From contig OZ038467.1 of NCBI GenBank assembly GCA_964036295.1, forward strand, positions 13,465,170-13,529,169: a stretch of 64,000 bases of DNA, in the 5' to 3' direction. A program made the translations under genes and the position numbers. The notes beneath the pieces are model-generated. The model was not told the origin of the DNA. It searched no databases and saw only the letters and a list, made by a program, of their open reading frames with translations. Positions 47,520 to 61,100 of this stretch are shown piece after piece (the first letter of the stretch is position 1; the number at the start of each line of letters is the position of its first letter). Source of the DNA: Plumapathes pennacea (Eukaryota > Cnidaria > Anthozoa > Antipatharia > Myriopathidae).

Positions 47520-47527
47520 ATGGCGTC
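47516..47527 (+). promoter_or_regulatory. TISU/YY1-like element at the BUD23 start codon
   Basis: The sequence caagATGGCGTC closely fits the TISU consensus (SAASATGGCGGC), which acts in both transcription and translation start of genes with very short leaders. The acyl-CoA dehydrogenase start has a similar context (caagATGGCGAA). Confidence 0.5.
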
Positions 47528-50500
47528 CGTAAGACGGCCAGAGCATAAGGCTCCCCCAGAAGTGGTACTAGAGAGCTTTTATTGATTTGTAGCATAGTTT
47601 TGAATGTGATATTGTATAAATGCTGACTTTGATTGCACATTTTCAGTTCTATAACGAAGAAGAAGCGCGAAAATACACTTCAAAGTAAGTGCACGTGCGT
47701 CTAGTGTTTTCTAATTCACACAGTAAATGAACTGAAAATATGATTTGCTAGTCCCTGTGAGGTTTTGATCTGTGCCGACGTAAGGAGAGATGTGTCAGGA
47801 CAAGGCGCCACGCAATCATTACGCTGCTTTACCACTATCCATGATACGTAAAAATATATTCTTCATACCGTGCTTGAAGACAGAGGCCCCCCCACTCCCT
47901 CTGGGTTCAATGTTTTTATCACAAATGTGACTGTGCTGTTCTTTTTTGTTTGTTTGTTTGTTTGTTTTTGTTTTGTTTAGCACTCGGATGATAGAGATTC
48001 AAGTCCAGTTAACACAGAGAGCTTTGGAATTGTTGAACTTGCCAGAGGATCAATCAAGTTACCTGTTGGATGTTGGGTAGGACTTTACACTTTGTTCTCT
48101 GTCATCTGTCATTTGCGTAGAAAATATCCTAGAGTATAGACTTTTGCACATTGGGCTGGGCATGATGCCAGTATCCCTCTTAATTGCCTCTTGAGTATAC
48201 AATACACTAGCATAATCAGACCTGTAAACTTCCAGTATCTGTACCACTCTCTTGCAAATTCGCAGCAATCCCCTATCTTTGCACCTTGTAACTCATGCTG
48301 ATCTCTGAATTTGAAGAACTTTTCTCTTCTCTACAATGTACGAACCTATTCCTACCCCTACCTCCACCCCCATAGAGCCTGCTCCTTGACTGATTGGGCC
48401 CTAGACCCCTGGCTTGTACTCCACAAGTAAGTCAGCAGGCTACAGCAGTACAATCTGTAGTCTTGTGTTACTCTTGTGGAAAATTGAACCATCTCATCAG
48501 GTTTAGCTGTTCAGGTACCTTGTCTTAAGGTGCTACAGCTAAACCCTGTGAGCTTGGATGTTCTCTTGAGAAAAGCTGCAATGGCTAAGTTTATTTGTCT
48601 TTGCTCTCGAAAGAGTACAAACATTTTAAAAAGTGTGATTACTTGTTGCACATCTGCTAATTTGCCTTCCTGTGCACTTATGCAGTAGTTTCCTTTTTGG
48701 TTTCATGTACAGATGTGGCTCAGGTTTGAGTGGAGAAGTTTTAACAGATGAGGGTCACTATTGGGTTGGATTTGACATCAGTCCATCCATGTTAGGTAAA
48801 GAACAGCACCTTGATAATTTACAACGGTTTATATAAAAAACAGTTCCCTTGCAAGCAAAATCAATAGGACATTTACCTGATGGTGTTATTTAGCCACAGC
48901 TACCAGAATGTGCTTTACTGCAGTCTTTGTAATGTGGGTTTGCGTCTTGCACGAGCAATTCTTTACAAAAGAAATAAATACTTAATACAATGACTTGCCT
49001 CAAAGCATTCTGGTAGTTGTAGTCAAATGACATCATTATGCAAATGTACTGTAAGAGTCAAGATTTTAGGCCTGCCTGTTCTAATGGAACAGTTTCCCTG
49101 TTGTGTATGAGTGAAGTCTTGGTCACTTTTGTGTACATCCACATGTAGCTACAGTACTTTGCTTATGTTCGTGTCCTTCCTCAGATGTAGCTCGGGAAAG
49201 GGAAGTCGAAGGAGATGTGTTTATCCATGATGCAGGGCATGGGCTTGGTTTTAGACCAGGAACATTTGATGGTTGTATCAGGTAATTAATGTGTATTTAC
49301 TGTACAGTCATGAAAGTCTAAACCAGTGAAAGTACTAGGAATAATATTGTTAGGACACATTACTGACACGGCTTTCTGTTTTAGCATCTCCGCTCTTCAG
49401 TGGTTATGTAATGCAGACAAAAAGGAACACAACCCTCCTAAAAGGCTTTACAAATTCTTCAGTTCACTTTACAGTTCTCTGGTAGGTAACTAGGTGACCA
49501 CAGTGTTAAGTTCAGTGTCTACCACTGTACATAAATTATGGTTTAAAATACATGTTCTTCCTATTTTTTTGGTGGGGGAGGGGGAGGGGAGTGAGTGTTG
49601 TGGTCTCAAGGTATTCCAAAGAAATATTTTGTTCTGCTGTTGTTGTTTTTGATGTTATTGTTTCACTTTCCAGGCCAGAGGAAGTAGAGCAGTGTTTCAG
49701 TTTTATCCAGAAAATCCACAGCAGGTGAGGGGACATACAGTAGCAGTCAACTTCAATCTATCTTCCAGACAGTTGTTTAAACTAACAATATTTCCACTAG
49801 TCGTTCCTCCCAACTAGACACCTCTTTAAGGTGGACAGCGTGCAGATTTGGTCCTTGCCAATTTTCACTTGTTTCCCTTTAACTGAACTCTCTCTAAGGC
49901 AGACACTAAATGCTAGTCCCGAGGGTGTCGCCTTAGCCCTTTTGTTCCCAAGAGTGATCAAGTTGAATTTCTCCTTCAGTTTTGGCAGTACAAATATATC
50001 ACAAAACAGCTATCAATTCTCACTACATCACTCAGACATTTTCCTCTTAAAAGGTTGGGAGATTCTGCATTTTGAACTTGGGAGTGAAAGGGTTATAGAG
50101 AGCTGCCTGTACACCACTCGTGCATTTCTTCTTGAATGGTTGGAAGAATTCATATCATGAACAAGGGAGTGGAAGGGTAAAAAGCTAAGCTGTTGGTTTT
50201 TTATTTGTTGGGTTTCAGGTGGAATTGATCACAACCCAAGCCATGAGGGCTGGCTTCACTGGTGGGCTGGTGGTGGATTATCCCAATAGTACACGAGCGA
50301 AGAAGTGAGTACAGTCTTGAAACCCTCATAACAGACACCCCTTTAAGACAGACACCTGTTAGGAGAGGTCCCAGCTGCTTCTTCAGTCATTTACTATATT
50401 AACTACCGCAAACTCTCTTTGAAGTGGACACCTCTCTAAAATGGACAGTTCAAGCTAGTCCCAGGGTTGTCTGTCTTAGAGGAAGTTGACTGTATCTCAT

Positions 50501-52433
50501 ACAAGAGTTCTTACAATGTTACTCTCAAACAAGGACCTGCGCCATAAAAATTTTTTGCCAGAAATAAAATAGTCATCTCTTATTTTCTTCAGAATATTTC
50601 TGTGTCTGTTTGCCGGTGTGGTTGCAGATAACTTGCCAAAGGTTTGTATAAAACTCAGCTGACCTTTGATAAAATTCTGAAATTCTGCTGATTTGTGCCT
50701 GTCACACGACAATAACACTTCCCCTTCCCCCTCCTATTTCAATGTTGAAAACTGAGAACCAAGACATAATGGGCCAACTTTTTTAACAAAGTCTAACATA
50801 GACCTGCTTTATCGCTAAATTGAAGTTTAGAATGCTGTAAAACAGGTTTAGCAAAACGTTAAATTGCATTTTTAGAACATGGATTAGAATTGGTTCACAA
50901 AGACAACGTTTGGCCATTGTCCGTTAAGCATGGCTATTGTTTAAATATTGTTTAGACCAGGACTTTCTTAACCACGGTCTAAACCTTGTTTAAAAAATCA
51001 GCCCAATGTGTGTGCATTGTCAATTTTATGTCTTCAACATTGTTGGAGGGGGGGGGGGGGGGGGGGGGGGTACATACTCACTCTACAGTAACCATTGAAT
51101 CTTTGGGCTTAGACCTATTTTTTCAGATACTGTGTCCCACAAAATATTTTCTAGGGTTGTAGCCCAAGAACAAGATGTTGGGAAAATGTACTGTTCTCAC
51201 TGGAAAGTCTGGTATCCCCAGGCAAGGGAATATGGCTTTCTCTGCCTACCTTATTTTATGATAAGTGAAACTGTACTGCATTTCGTGCTGATGTGTTTTG
51301 GCCTTGCAGGGCCTCGGAACAGAGGATTCTCAAGCTGCTGGGAACTCAGTTACTTACAGTGCCTCCAGGTAAAGCCAAGCTCAAAATGCAGATTCTCCAA
51401 ACCCTTTAACAGTTAAATGTATGAATAATGTAGTGAGAATTGATAGTTTAATCAGCTTTTATCCTAGCAAGGTATCAAAAGCCAAGTTCTCCCTACTGTA
51501 TCATATTTTTCTGGTGAGAAACTAAAAGAGAAAATCGAAGTGGATCACTATTGGGAGCAAAAGGCTTAACACACAGTAGCATCCCGATAACAAGCCCCAA
51601 ATAAGTTGAACTTCTCACTAACTCGAACTGAATGTCTGAATCCGCTAATTTACCCTGCAGAGTCTCGATACCTCAAACTGCTGTCCTTTATACTTTGATC
51701 GCCTTTTCTTTCAGCATCGATTTTGGTCATGTAAGGACCGCATCGGAGGCATGTTTCCGAGAAACTCGGTTCTAAGAATATGCAGTTTAAGATTGCCGTA
51801 TACTGCAACTCGCAAAGCACAAACTTACCCCACGTCCCGCTCGCTAAAGTCTAACAAATTCTGAAATAACAGAAGCTTATTGCTGCGGTATTTGACTTAC
51901 CTAAGGAATGCTACCTGGTGTTGAAAATATAACAGAAATACGACAGACGTAACGTGTAACTTCTTGAGGTTTGCGGGCTGCGGAATACAGCTATTCGGAT
52001 GCGGACTACAATAGTGTAAGATAATATGTAACGGTCTGGGTGATAGATTCTGAGTCCGATCGGCATTAACACTGGAGCGTGCTCTGGAACAGCGTAAATC
52101 AGTAGATCAGTGTAACCTTTATGCGCTGCTCAAATCCACTCAATTAGGGACAGGTTGAAGAAACAACGAGGCAAGTCATTAAAAAGTTCTAAGGAATGGA
52201 TAAAGGAAAAGAAAGACAGACGAAGACGACAAGGAAGGTGAGGTGTACTCGACCTTCTCCCCCCTCCCCCCCCCCCCCCCCCCCCAAAAAAAAAAAAAAA
52301 ACAAAAAAAAAAAAAACGCCTGAGGCAGACAGAGGAGATGGAATGCTGAGGTTAACGTTTCCATCGCTTCTTTTACAGGGAAGTTCGTCAGGATTCAAAG
52401 TACACCGGGCGGAAGAGAAAGAACAGGTTCTAA
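47520..52433 (+). CDS. BUD23: BUD23 18S rRNA (guanine-N7)-methyltransferase, 12 exons
   Basis: BUD23 uses S-adenosylmethionine to make the single m7G of 18S rRNA, with TRMT112 as partner, during 40S assembly in the nucleus. Exons: 47520-47564, 47647-47684, 47981-48076, 48713-48795, 49185-49281, 49385-49481, 49674-49724, 50219-50304, 50593-50641, 51310-51368, 52148-52237, 52379-52433; 281 residues, the same length as I recall for human. The N-terminus is [23 protein letters not shown]-binding motif I is [13 protein letters not shown], followed by [46 protein letters not shown] and [12 protein letters not shown]. The end is basic and typical ([27 protein letters not shown]). Alternating exon phases all join cleanly. 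Confidence 0.95.
50783..51005. repeat. ~223-bp dispersed repeat, copy A (copy B at 58353-58577)
   Basis: Both copies run collinearly in the same orientation (ttgaagtttag, aacgttaaattgcattttt, ttgtccgttaagcatggc, taaaccttgtttaaaaaatc). Copy A is in BUD23 intron 9, copy B in myosin intron 1, just before exon 2. Confidence 0.85.
51048..51070. repeat. Poly-G run
   Basis: An uninterrupted run of more than 20 G in BUD23 intron 9, directly after the 223-bp repeat. Similar C runs lie at 24496-24514, 35304-35322 and 46029-46049. Confidence 0.95.
52256..52316. repeat. Adjacent C-rich and A-rich homopolymer tracts
   Basis: A C-rich run is followed immediately by an A-rich run, starting about 20 bp after the donor of BUD23 exon 11. 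Length is likely variable and prone to assembly error. Confidence 0.85.
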
Positions 52434-55132
52434 ACAGGTTTCAAACGGGTTTCAAACAGGTTCCAAATATGGGCAGCTGAGTTAAATTTGCTGACTTCAA
52501 GGTGGAAAGGATGACATAGTAACATAACAAAGTGCTCAAGTGGAATTAATATTATAAATATTTGCAATCACACGGCTGAGCTCTGCTTGCAGTCCTTTCA
52601 GTTGCACCGAGAAGGAAGTGTGTTGAATCGGAATCATGCAGGAAAACACTGGAGGAAATGTGGGCGTATCCGTCGTTTACAGAATTAAATTGTGACAAGA
52701 ATGGGCCGCCGATCAAGGCGCGTACGGTGCAGGGAGTGGTGTAATACTGATGACAATGGAACGTTTCCTGTTATTTCTCCAGACAGAGAGACAGCCAGGG
52801 AATTGAGAAAATATGCCAACTGTCCAGAAAACATCTGACTGAGTTATGTGGATTAATGGCCATCACTCACAACATGCAGGACGATGCCGCCCCTGTGCGG
52901 GCCGAGTATGTTATGGGTCCGGAGTGCAAGCATTTTATCCCCGAGCTCCGCGAGAGTAATAATCACGACGCTAATGCTGTAGTATTGCGCTATTTGGAGA
53001 TTCCAAGCGGGTTGCCATCTCGAAATCTAATGTTTGTGTGTCAGTCAGTCTGGCGTACGACCTCCAGGCGAGGTTGCTAAGCCGTTTATTGAATTTGAGA
53101 AACTATAAAGCACCGATGGAAGTGGTTTTATACAAGATGTTGGTACAAGGCCAAGCAGTTCGACGGACGGCTATAAACGTCCCGGATATTTTGCCATGAC
53201 TGACACACGAACATTAAATTTCGGGATGGCGACCCGCTTGGAGCTAAACCTAGCTAAAAGATCATGCTTTAATCTAAATGGAAGCACTTCGTTACACTTG
53301 ATTTGGTCACAGAATAAGATGTTTATTTAATAAAAGTGATACGTCAATTTGATATACTGTATATCTATAATCTATAAGGGGTCGGGGAACTAGCAAACAA
53401 AACCAATACATACCATAAGTCACGCTGGCATGAAGGTATGTTGCTTTTGCGAATAAAAATTCACAGGGTACACACATCTTCGTAAAGGTTGAGCTGGCTT
53501 CATCTGGATCAGGACAAGGGGATATCCGCGAATATCGTATTTCTAGTAATATAATAATGGCCCTGTGTGGTGTGTTTCGATGCTGGGTAACAGCATAATG
53601 TAGACTGAGCCGGAACACGCCCGCCTATTTTTTTAGAATTTGCAAGTTATAACTTCGCAATGTAAAATAACGTTGCTCGAAAACTTCCTATGTTATACTT
53701 TGAAGTTCTCTGTCAATCTATGGTATTGCTTTTGAGTTTTAAAATACCCTTGTGCAGGACTATTAAACCGTCATTGCAGCTCGTAGTTTTGTTTTGTCGT
53801 TTTATACGCGTCTGTATTATCTAAAGCTACGTTATGGGTTTGTTCTCGATTCGTCTCTCGTGACCCCCCGCGAAGAGTGCGTTTGCCGTCGGTGATACAT
53901 CGTGCTCTTTATGCTTTCTTTAATTTCGGTCAAAATTTACCAAGGGAATACTCAGCTATATATTCGTAATTAAAGATCAGGGTCCGATTGTTCAAGTCCA
54001 ATTAATCCAGGACTAGCCAAAATCTTTCCCTGGACTTCTTTGCCAAATAACTGTAAGGGTTTCGTTCAAAACCCAACTAAAAAACTACGACTAAAAGCTT
54101 CTGTTAGCTCCAAACGTTTCAAGGAAGCCGAAGACTAACGAAACATTCCCTTCAGGCTTAAGAACGTTTAGGCTTAATCCAGGATTCGGGCCAAATCATG
54201 CTTTGAACAACCGCGCCCAGGGTCAAGTTCAAGCATATGTCCATTCACATTCGGGCTTCAGTGACGTCATAAAATCCATAGCCATACAAAGCTGACGCAA
54301 AGATAATTTCTAAGCGTTAAATAATTTAAGCCTCAAGGCAAAATTCTGGGTCGAAAGAAACCCATCAGCTACGGACGCTCGAACTTTGTGAAGGCAAATG
54401 TCGTTGTAAATATTTCGGTCAGCTATTCTGAGAAACTAATAAATTGAGATGTACTATTTTTATTTTCTGCGTTGGGTGGGTGATTTGTAGACTGGACGTG
54501 ATAATCATGAGATTATCTTTTTCTAGAACATTCTGCTACAGAAAGTCCAATCCAATATATGTAAATATATTTTTTACGAGTTTAAAAAATGTGTCAGATT
54601 GCTGTTTGTCGGCGAGTAATCAAACGAAAATTGATAAAAAAAAAGTTTTCCCCTGTCAGCATATGGATATTCCTTGGGAGCAACTTTCCGTACTCTTAAG
54701 TGTCATCAAAAAGGGTAAGAAAGCAATACCAAGAGCAAATTCATCGGTTTCGCTCAAAAAACTCAGTAAACCACATGAGATCTGAATGACGTCACTTAGT
54801 CAATGTTGCGGAATAGTTTGCTGGTCTGGCAATTTTCAGCTGCGCAAAGAACACATTCACTCAAAATACGGCATGTCTAGCCAACTAACGATGTTGATCG
54901 TTAAAACGAATAAATAAACCTCAACTGTGGTTTGGTGTTTGCTTTTTTTTTCTGGAGCTATACAGCGGGGGATGAATCATTGTCATTGTTGGAATAACAA
55001 TGTCATGTGATCACTTCCCCAGGCCCCCGGGGACCGCTCATGAATTAAAAATTTGGCGGACATTTGTTTGTGATTATGCTACGAACGTAAACCGTTTGTT
55101 GCTCCAATAATCCAGGAGAGTTGTCTAACACA
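52434..55132. other. Intergenic BUD23 / MYO18
   Basis: Holds the BUD23 3' UTR, an inverted repeat of about 45 bp (around 53001-53050 with 53195-53245), a repeat with tccaggat/atccagga ends (about 53985-54230), and the myosin promoter. A frame at about 52800-53080 has a faint HIRAN-like block (RESNNHDANAVVL) and may be a decayed gene fragment. No intact gene seen. Confidence 0.45.
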
Positions 55133-58100
55133 ATGTTTTCCTTCAAGAGGAAGGACAAGGACAGAGCGGGAAGCAAAGAGGAGAAACGTGAAAGAAGGAA
55201 AAAAGAGAAAGATGGAAAAGAAAAACAGAAACAGGAGAAGCGAGTGGACCATCTTTCCGACATTGTGGCTGGGTTTGAGAGCGAGGACAAGAAAGGAGGT
55301 CGTTTTAGCTTTAGGAGAAGTGACAAGCGTAAATATGATATGGATCAAGGATTTGAGGAAACGTCTGCTCCTGCAGTGGTGAAAATGGACTATGGAAGTG
55401 ATATTCGTTCTGATAGCTCGGAAAGTGCAAGCAACGGACCTTCACCATACTCTGGTTCTTCAGCGAGTGTGAACTCCAATTCGAGTTTTAAGGGAAGGCA
55501 ACAACATCCAGAAACGAGGGCTTACGAGGACGATAGATACGAAGTGCCTTCGCATAACGGCAATGGCTATACGAATTCTAATCGCCCTGATGATAGAAAT
55601 AGGCCTGTTCCAGCTCCAAGACGCAAGAAGAGTGCGAGCATAGAAATCAAACTACGTAAGGGAACCGACTCGCCAAGTTCACGAACCGGGGAAAACCTCG
55701 TGGAATACGGCAGTGATGAGATGGTGGAAGCACCGAATTACTCCAAACCTTACGAAGAACGAAGGATATCGGCTTCAACCAAACAAACTGATATTGGCGA
55801 TCGAACCGCTGCAAGTGCGAAACCCCATCGCGTTCAAGCCAATCGAGAGAGTGGAGTCGTTGAACTGAAACTTATCAACGCCGGTAGCAAACACGAGAAA
55901 ACTCCGCCCACCGCAGAGATCGATAGGTCAATAGTCGTTTCTTCGATAGTCACTGATAATTTCGCACCACCACCAGAAGAAAATATGGACGATTTCAAGC
56001 CGAGCCTTGTGATACCTCCGCAAGGAGCTGCCATTCCTATCAACGTGATCTCGCCGACAGAGAAGACCTTTGATGAGATGGGAGTTGATTTAAAGCTTCC
56101 AGAAATGAGGCCGGCAACACCAGGAATAGCTAGAGTCATTCGCATGAAGCGAAGAGCGAGTGGAGATTTTGGATTTGCGTTGCGTAGATCTACATCTCCC
56201 GGAGGGAGGACTGTTCATTTTGTTGAACCTGTGGGACCGGGTTCAGACACCGGGTTACTGCCAGGCGATCGTTTGATCGAAGTGAACGGCACAAATATCG
56301 AAAGTGAAGATCGAGAGAAAATCATCGAAATGATCGCCATGTCGGGGAATGAAGTGATGATCAAAGTTATTCCTGTGCCAGAGTTGTCGGAGTTAAGCGT
56401 TCGCAGTGGACTCGATGGTTCCACTGTTCAGCTGGACGAATCTAATGTCCGCGCTGGAACTCTTGCTCGAAGTGGCAGCAAGCGAATGAAGAAGAAGGTA
56501 AGTTTGAGCTAGACTTTATTCAAACAAAGTTAAACGCGAGTTTAATGTATTTATATAATCTCATTAGAAAAGCAGCGCCCATCCCGAAGCTTCCGGTCAG
56601 TTATTTGGCTGTTTTGTTTATCACGTACCCCCGCTGTGTAGCTGTATTAAGTAGTTTTTGCTTTCCATCGTACAGATATATGTACAGCACAGTATTCTTA
56701 TTTCGTGATGTTTGGTGATTCCATGCGAATCTAGTATTTCTGTCGTCATATTGCATTTTTGCCCTTTGTTGTAGAGTTTATATTTTAGGCATCTGTGTAT
56801 GTATGTGTGGTCATCCATACCATTGGGACTATACATAAAATATACATTGTTCACATAAGCTTGGCATAATGCATTTAATTATAATGATGTAACTTGCAGT
56901 GTCCGAAGTTGTTTTGGAATTGTACGAATGTATCAAGTACATGTATAGTTTTGTTTGCTAAATTTGTCAGTAATGTGACGACTGTTTCTCTGTTTCTACA
57001 AACTATTTTTGCTTTTCATATTAAGATTGTTGTATGATACTTTTGAGTGCGTTACAGTGTGGAACATTCTTTTGATCTTTTTGATGTTTAGGCATACTGT
57101 TCATTTCCTTGATGGACCATGGCACTGTTGAAAATAGTTTGACAAATGCTGATACTTTTTTCGAGGGAACCACTGCCATATTAATTTCTTATATATTTTC
57201 ACAGCTTTGTATGGTCTGCACATTTTACATATTTATAAGTTTAAATGCTTTGTTGAAGCTGGTTCTCATAGGTCAACAGATGTTCCTTCTCAATGTTGTT
57301 TATTTTACAAAATTAATTATCTTAGACTCAAGATCAACAGTCTAAATTCCTGAGAAATGTTTTCACTTGTGAAGCAGAACCATACAGTAAAATGTGTGGT
57401 TTATACAAGGAATTATTTTAGTGCTGAATCCTGAAAAGGAAAGTGCAAATCTGAATTCATCCTTCCAATTTTGGTGAAATAAATGTTTGCAGTACATTGT
57501 CAATGAGGAATTCTGTATTATATGTCAGGTGCCACACTGGAGTATATTTAGCTTTACTCAGATCTGAGTACAGTATGTGACAATTTGGTCATCAGCTTTA
57601 CCAAACATTTAGCCCTGCTATGTTCATTCTGGTATTCAGAAATGCAAATAATCCTTGCTGTCATTATATTGCTTTAGTGATAATCTCATTGGCAACATTG
57701 GTTTTCAGTTTTGCAGGAGGTTTCTATGATGTGCACTGCAGTAAAAATAGAAAAGTTCATAAGGAAATAGATAAAATACTGCAGTAGAATCCTGATAACT
57801 TGAACCCTTGATAACTCAAACCTCGTGATACAGTATCTCAAACCAAAAGTCAACATTTCTCTTTGATTTGCTAATGCTGTAATTTTACTCTCGATAACTT
57901 GAACCAATTTTTGTTACCTTTGGAGGTTAGAGTTATTTGGCACTATATACTATAAAGAGGTTATTACACGGGAAGGAGTGCAATACGGCGGAGTATTTTT
58001 ACAAGTCAGTTTTATTTTTTCGAGCCTGCTTCAGGCGAGAAAAAATAAAACTGATGAGTAAAAATACAGCCGTATTGCACGACTTTTCATGTAATAAATT

Positions 58101-61100
58101 GTTTATTATACGACAAACGAAGCAGGGCAAACGTTCTCGCCGCACGCAAAATGGAACAAAAAAAATGACGCGTTCGTAAGCTTTGCTTGCGAAAATTGAT
58201 CACGTAAGCTAATAAACCAGTTGATCTGGTTCCTGACGAGTGCAATACGCTCCCATCTTTGCACTCGTTTTGGCCCGTATTTGCACTTGAAAATGTGAAG
58301 TTGTGTAATAAATGTATTTATAGCCTTAGAACTAAAAGGGTTCAGTTTTAAACAAAGCCTAACTTAAGACTGGTATATCGCAAAATTGAAGTTTAGATGG
58401 ATGCCATAAAACAGGGTTAGCTGAACGTTAAACTGCATTTTTTAGAATGTGGATCAGATTTGGTTCATAAAGGCAACGTTTAGCCAATGTCCGTTAAGCA
58501 TGGCCATTGTTTAAATCTTGTTTAGACCAGGACTTTCTTGATCGCGGTCTAAACCTTGTTTAAAAAATCAACCCAAAGGGTGGACGAGAGAAATGATTGT
58601 GCTATTGTACATTGTTGCAGGTGAAATCTGAAGAGGAGGTTTCGTCGCAGAAGGCTTGGCTTGATGCAGAGAAGGTTTGGGTGGTACATAAGGCTGGGTT
58701 TTCAGGGGGCAGAGTACAAAAGATCAAGCGAACAGACAACGATGATGAACCCCCCATGTGCAAAGTAAAGCTGGATCATGGAGGAGAAATTATAACTGTA
58801 GAGGAAGACAGCATTGAAAAGGTATATTTATATATTACAATATAGTTACAATATAGTTACAGTAAGGTATTAGATTACTTGAATACCTCAAAGTATACCA
58901 TAAATCCTCGAATAATCAGCGTTTATTCAAGGTGGGTGCTTATTGAGGATTGACAGTACAGTCAATTCCCTCTAAGACGGACACTCTTGGACCAGATTCA
59001 ACTTTCCGGTTAAGAGAGGTGTCCATTAGAGTAAATGACTAAAGAAATGGCAGGGACCACTCCTAGGTGTCTGTTGTTAGATGTGTGTTTGTTAAGTTAG
59101 TTATATAGTAAGAGATTACATGTAGATTATCAAAATACCTCAAATTATAAATTCACAATTCACAAGAAGAAGAAAACATTTTACTATAAATATGCTGTCT
59201 GTGATCCCCATGGGAAAACAAAGAATTTGCACAACATGTCTGTCTGTTTCTGTGCATTTTAGTGGTTGCCATAGCAGCCAAATTTTGGAGAATTTCGTCA
59301 GTAGTTTTCACATTTTCAAATCCAGGACACAGATTTAATTAGTAGTCATAGAAGGTTGGGTCTCGTGGAAGAGCTACGTTATAGTACTGGTTTCCAAAAC
59401 AATTTTTGGGTCTGACAAAGGACTGACGCTCATAACGTCAGCCAGCACATTCTTTAGGGCAGTCAGTGTATCCACATCAACCTTAAGTGGATATCAGTAT
59501 GTTTCACAGCTAAGCTCATGCAGACTTGTTGGAACCAGTATTCCGAATTGTTCCGAAAAAAACAGCAAAATATGAAAATTCAGGTACATGGTTTTGGAGA
59601 CCTTTTATCAGTAGAGGAGAGGGCTTGAAATAGACTGGAGTGGTATGTACTGTAATGCTTCAGCTGTGGTTTAACCAGCATTGCATGTTCTTGCTCTCTT
59701 CTGAATCCACATCATGTTCATCTCAAGTCTTATTGTGTGTTTATTATTCAGGCCAACCCTCCTCAATATGACAGAGCAGAAGACCTGGCTTCTCTGCGCT
59801 ACTTGAATGAGTCCAGCTGTCTGCACACCTTAAGGCAGAGATATGGCAGCAATCTGATCCACACATATGCTGGACCAAACCTGATTATCTTTAATCCTCA
59901 ACAGCAGTTGTCAATCTACACTGAGAAAGTAAGTGATGTGACAGTAGAATAATACACTGTAATAATTATTGATGGTATGCATGAAAAAAAAGCATAGTAT
60001 TTGTTGCAAAACAACTTCCTAAACCTGTCTTACTTTCAAAAGGATTCTAGAAAAACCAGTGCTCGACATTAACGGTTGCCCACTTGCCTGGGGCAACCAA
60101 ATCTTTTGGTCGGGCAGGTAAATTCTGGGCCGGGCAACCAGAAATTATGAAACTTTCTATTGCTTGAAGTCAATCTACAGTCTGAAGGGCAACCAACCTA
60201 AAGCCTTAATGTCGAGAACTGAAAAAAAAAAATCAAATTCACATACACAGTGATTTTAGTGAGCTGAAAACATGACATGTATGTAGTTTCATTGCTGTGC
60301 AATTCAGATGTCCCTAACTCCCCAATTCAGAACTTTGTGTGGATGCTTAATTCATGATGTATCATCTGTATGGAGAGACTACCTTCATATTGAAGCAATA
60401 ACACAGGTATTGTGATTTCTTTTTTAAGGTTATTCAGATGTTCAGAGGCTGTAAGCAGGAGGACATGCCCCCGCATATCTTTGCCGCAGCCCAGACAGCC
60501 TATCGTAACATGTTGGCCACACGGACAGACCAGTCAGTTGTGTTGATGGGGAGCAGTGGGTCTGGCAAGACTGTAAACGCCAGGCATATCCTGCACTATT
60601 TGACTGCAGCGGCGTCTGCACAACACTCAGCTTTGACAGGTAATACCAGCGCTCGACATTAACGGTTGCCTGCTTGCCCGGGGCAACCAAAACTTTTGGT
60701 TGGGCAGGTAAATTCTGGGTCGGGCAACTAGAAATTATGAAACTTTCTATTGCTTGAAGTCAATCTACAGTCTGAAGGGCAACCAACCTAAAACCTTAAT
60801 GTCGAGCACTGTAATACCATGATATTTGGTTGCTCCAGCGCATTTTTGGTTGTCCGGGACAACCGTTAATTTCAAACCCTGGCATTCTTTGGGACTCTTC
60901 TCCGGAATAGTCAATACCATAATAATTATGGTTATAAATATATATATAATTATTATGTTCTTTTGGGTCCTATTTTGATGCCCCTGATAGCATATCGTAC
61001 CATATTCAGAATGGACAGATAAATTGCGTTCTTTTGTTTTTTTTTGTTTTTTTTTTTTTTTCTTTTTTCTGTTTTTGGAATAGTGCAAAGTCTGTTCTTT

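Noticed and set aside
24840..55132. Bacterial-type systems (CRISPR arrays, toxin-antitoxin, prophage)
   Set aside because: Spliced eukaryotic genes occupy both sides and the tandem repeats have no spacer-repeat periodicity.
55045..55348. Ser/Phe-rich minus-strand frames opposite the myosin start
   Set aside because: Complement of the Lys/Glu-rich N-terminus of myosin XVIII; composition shadow only.
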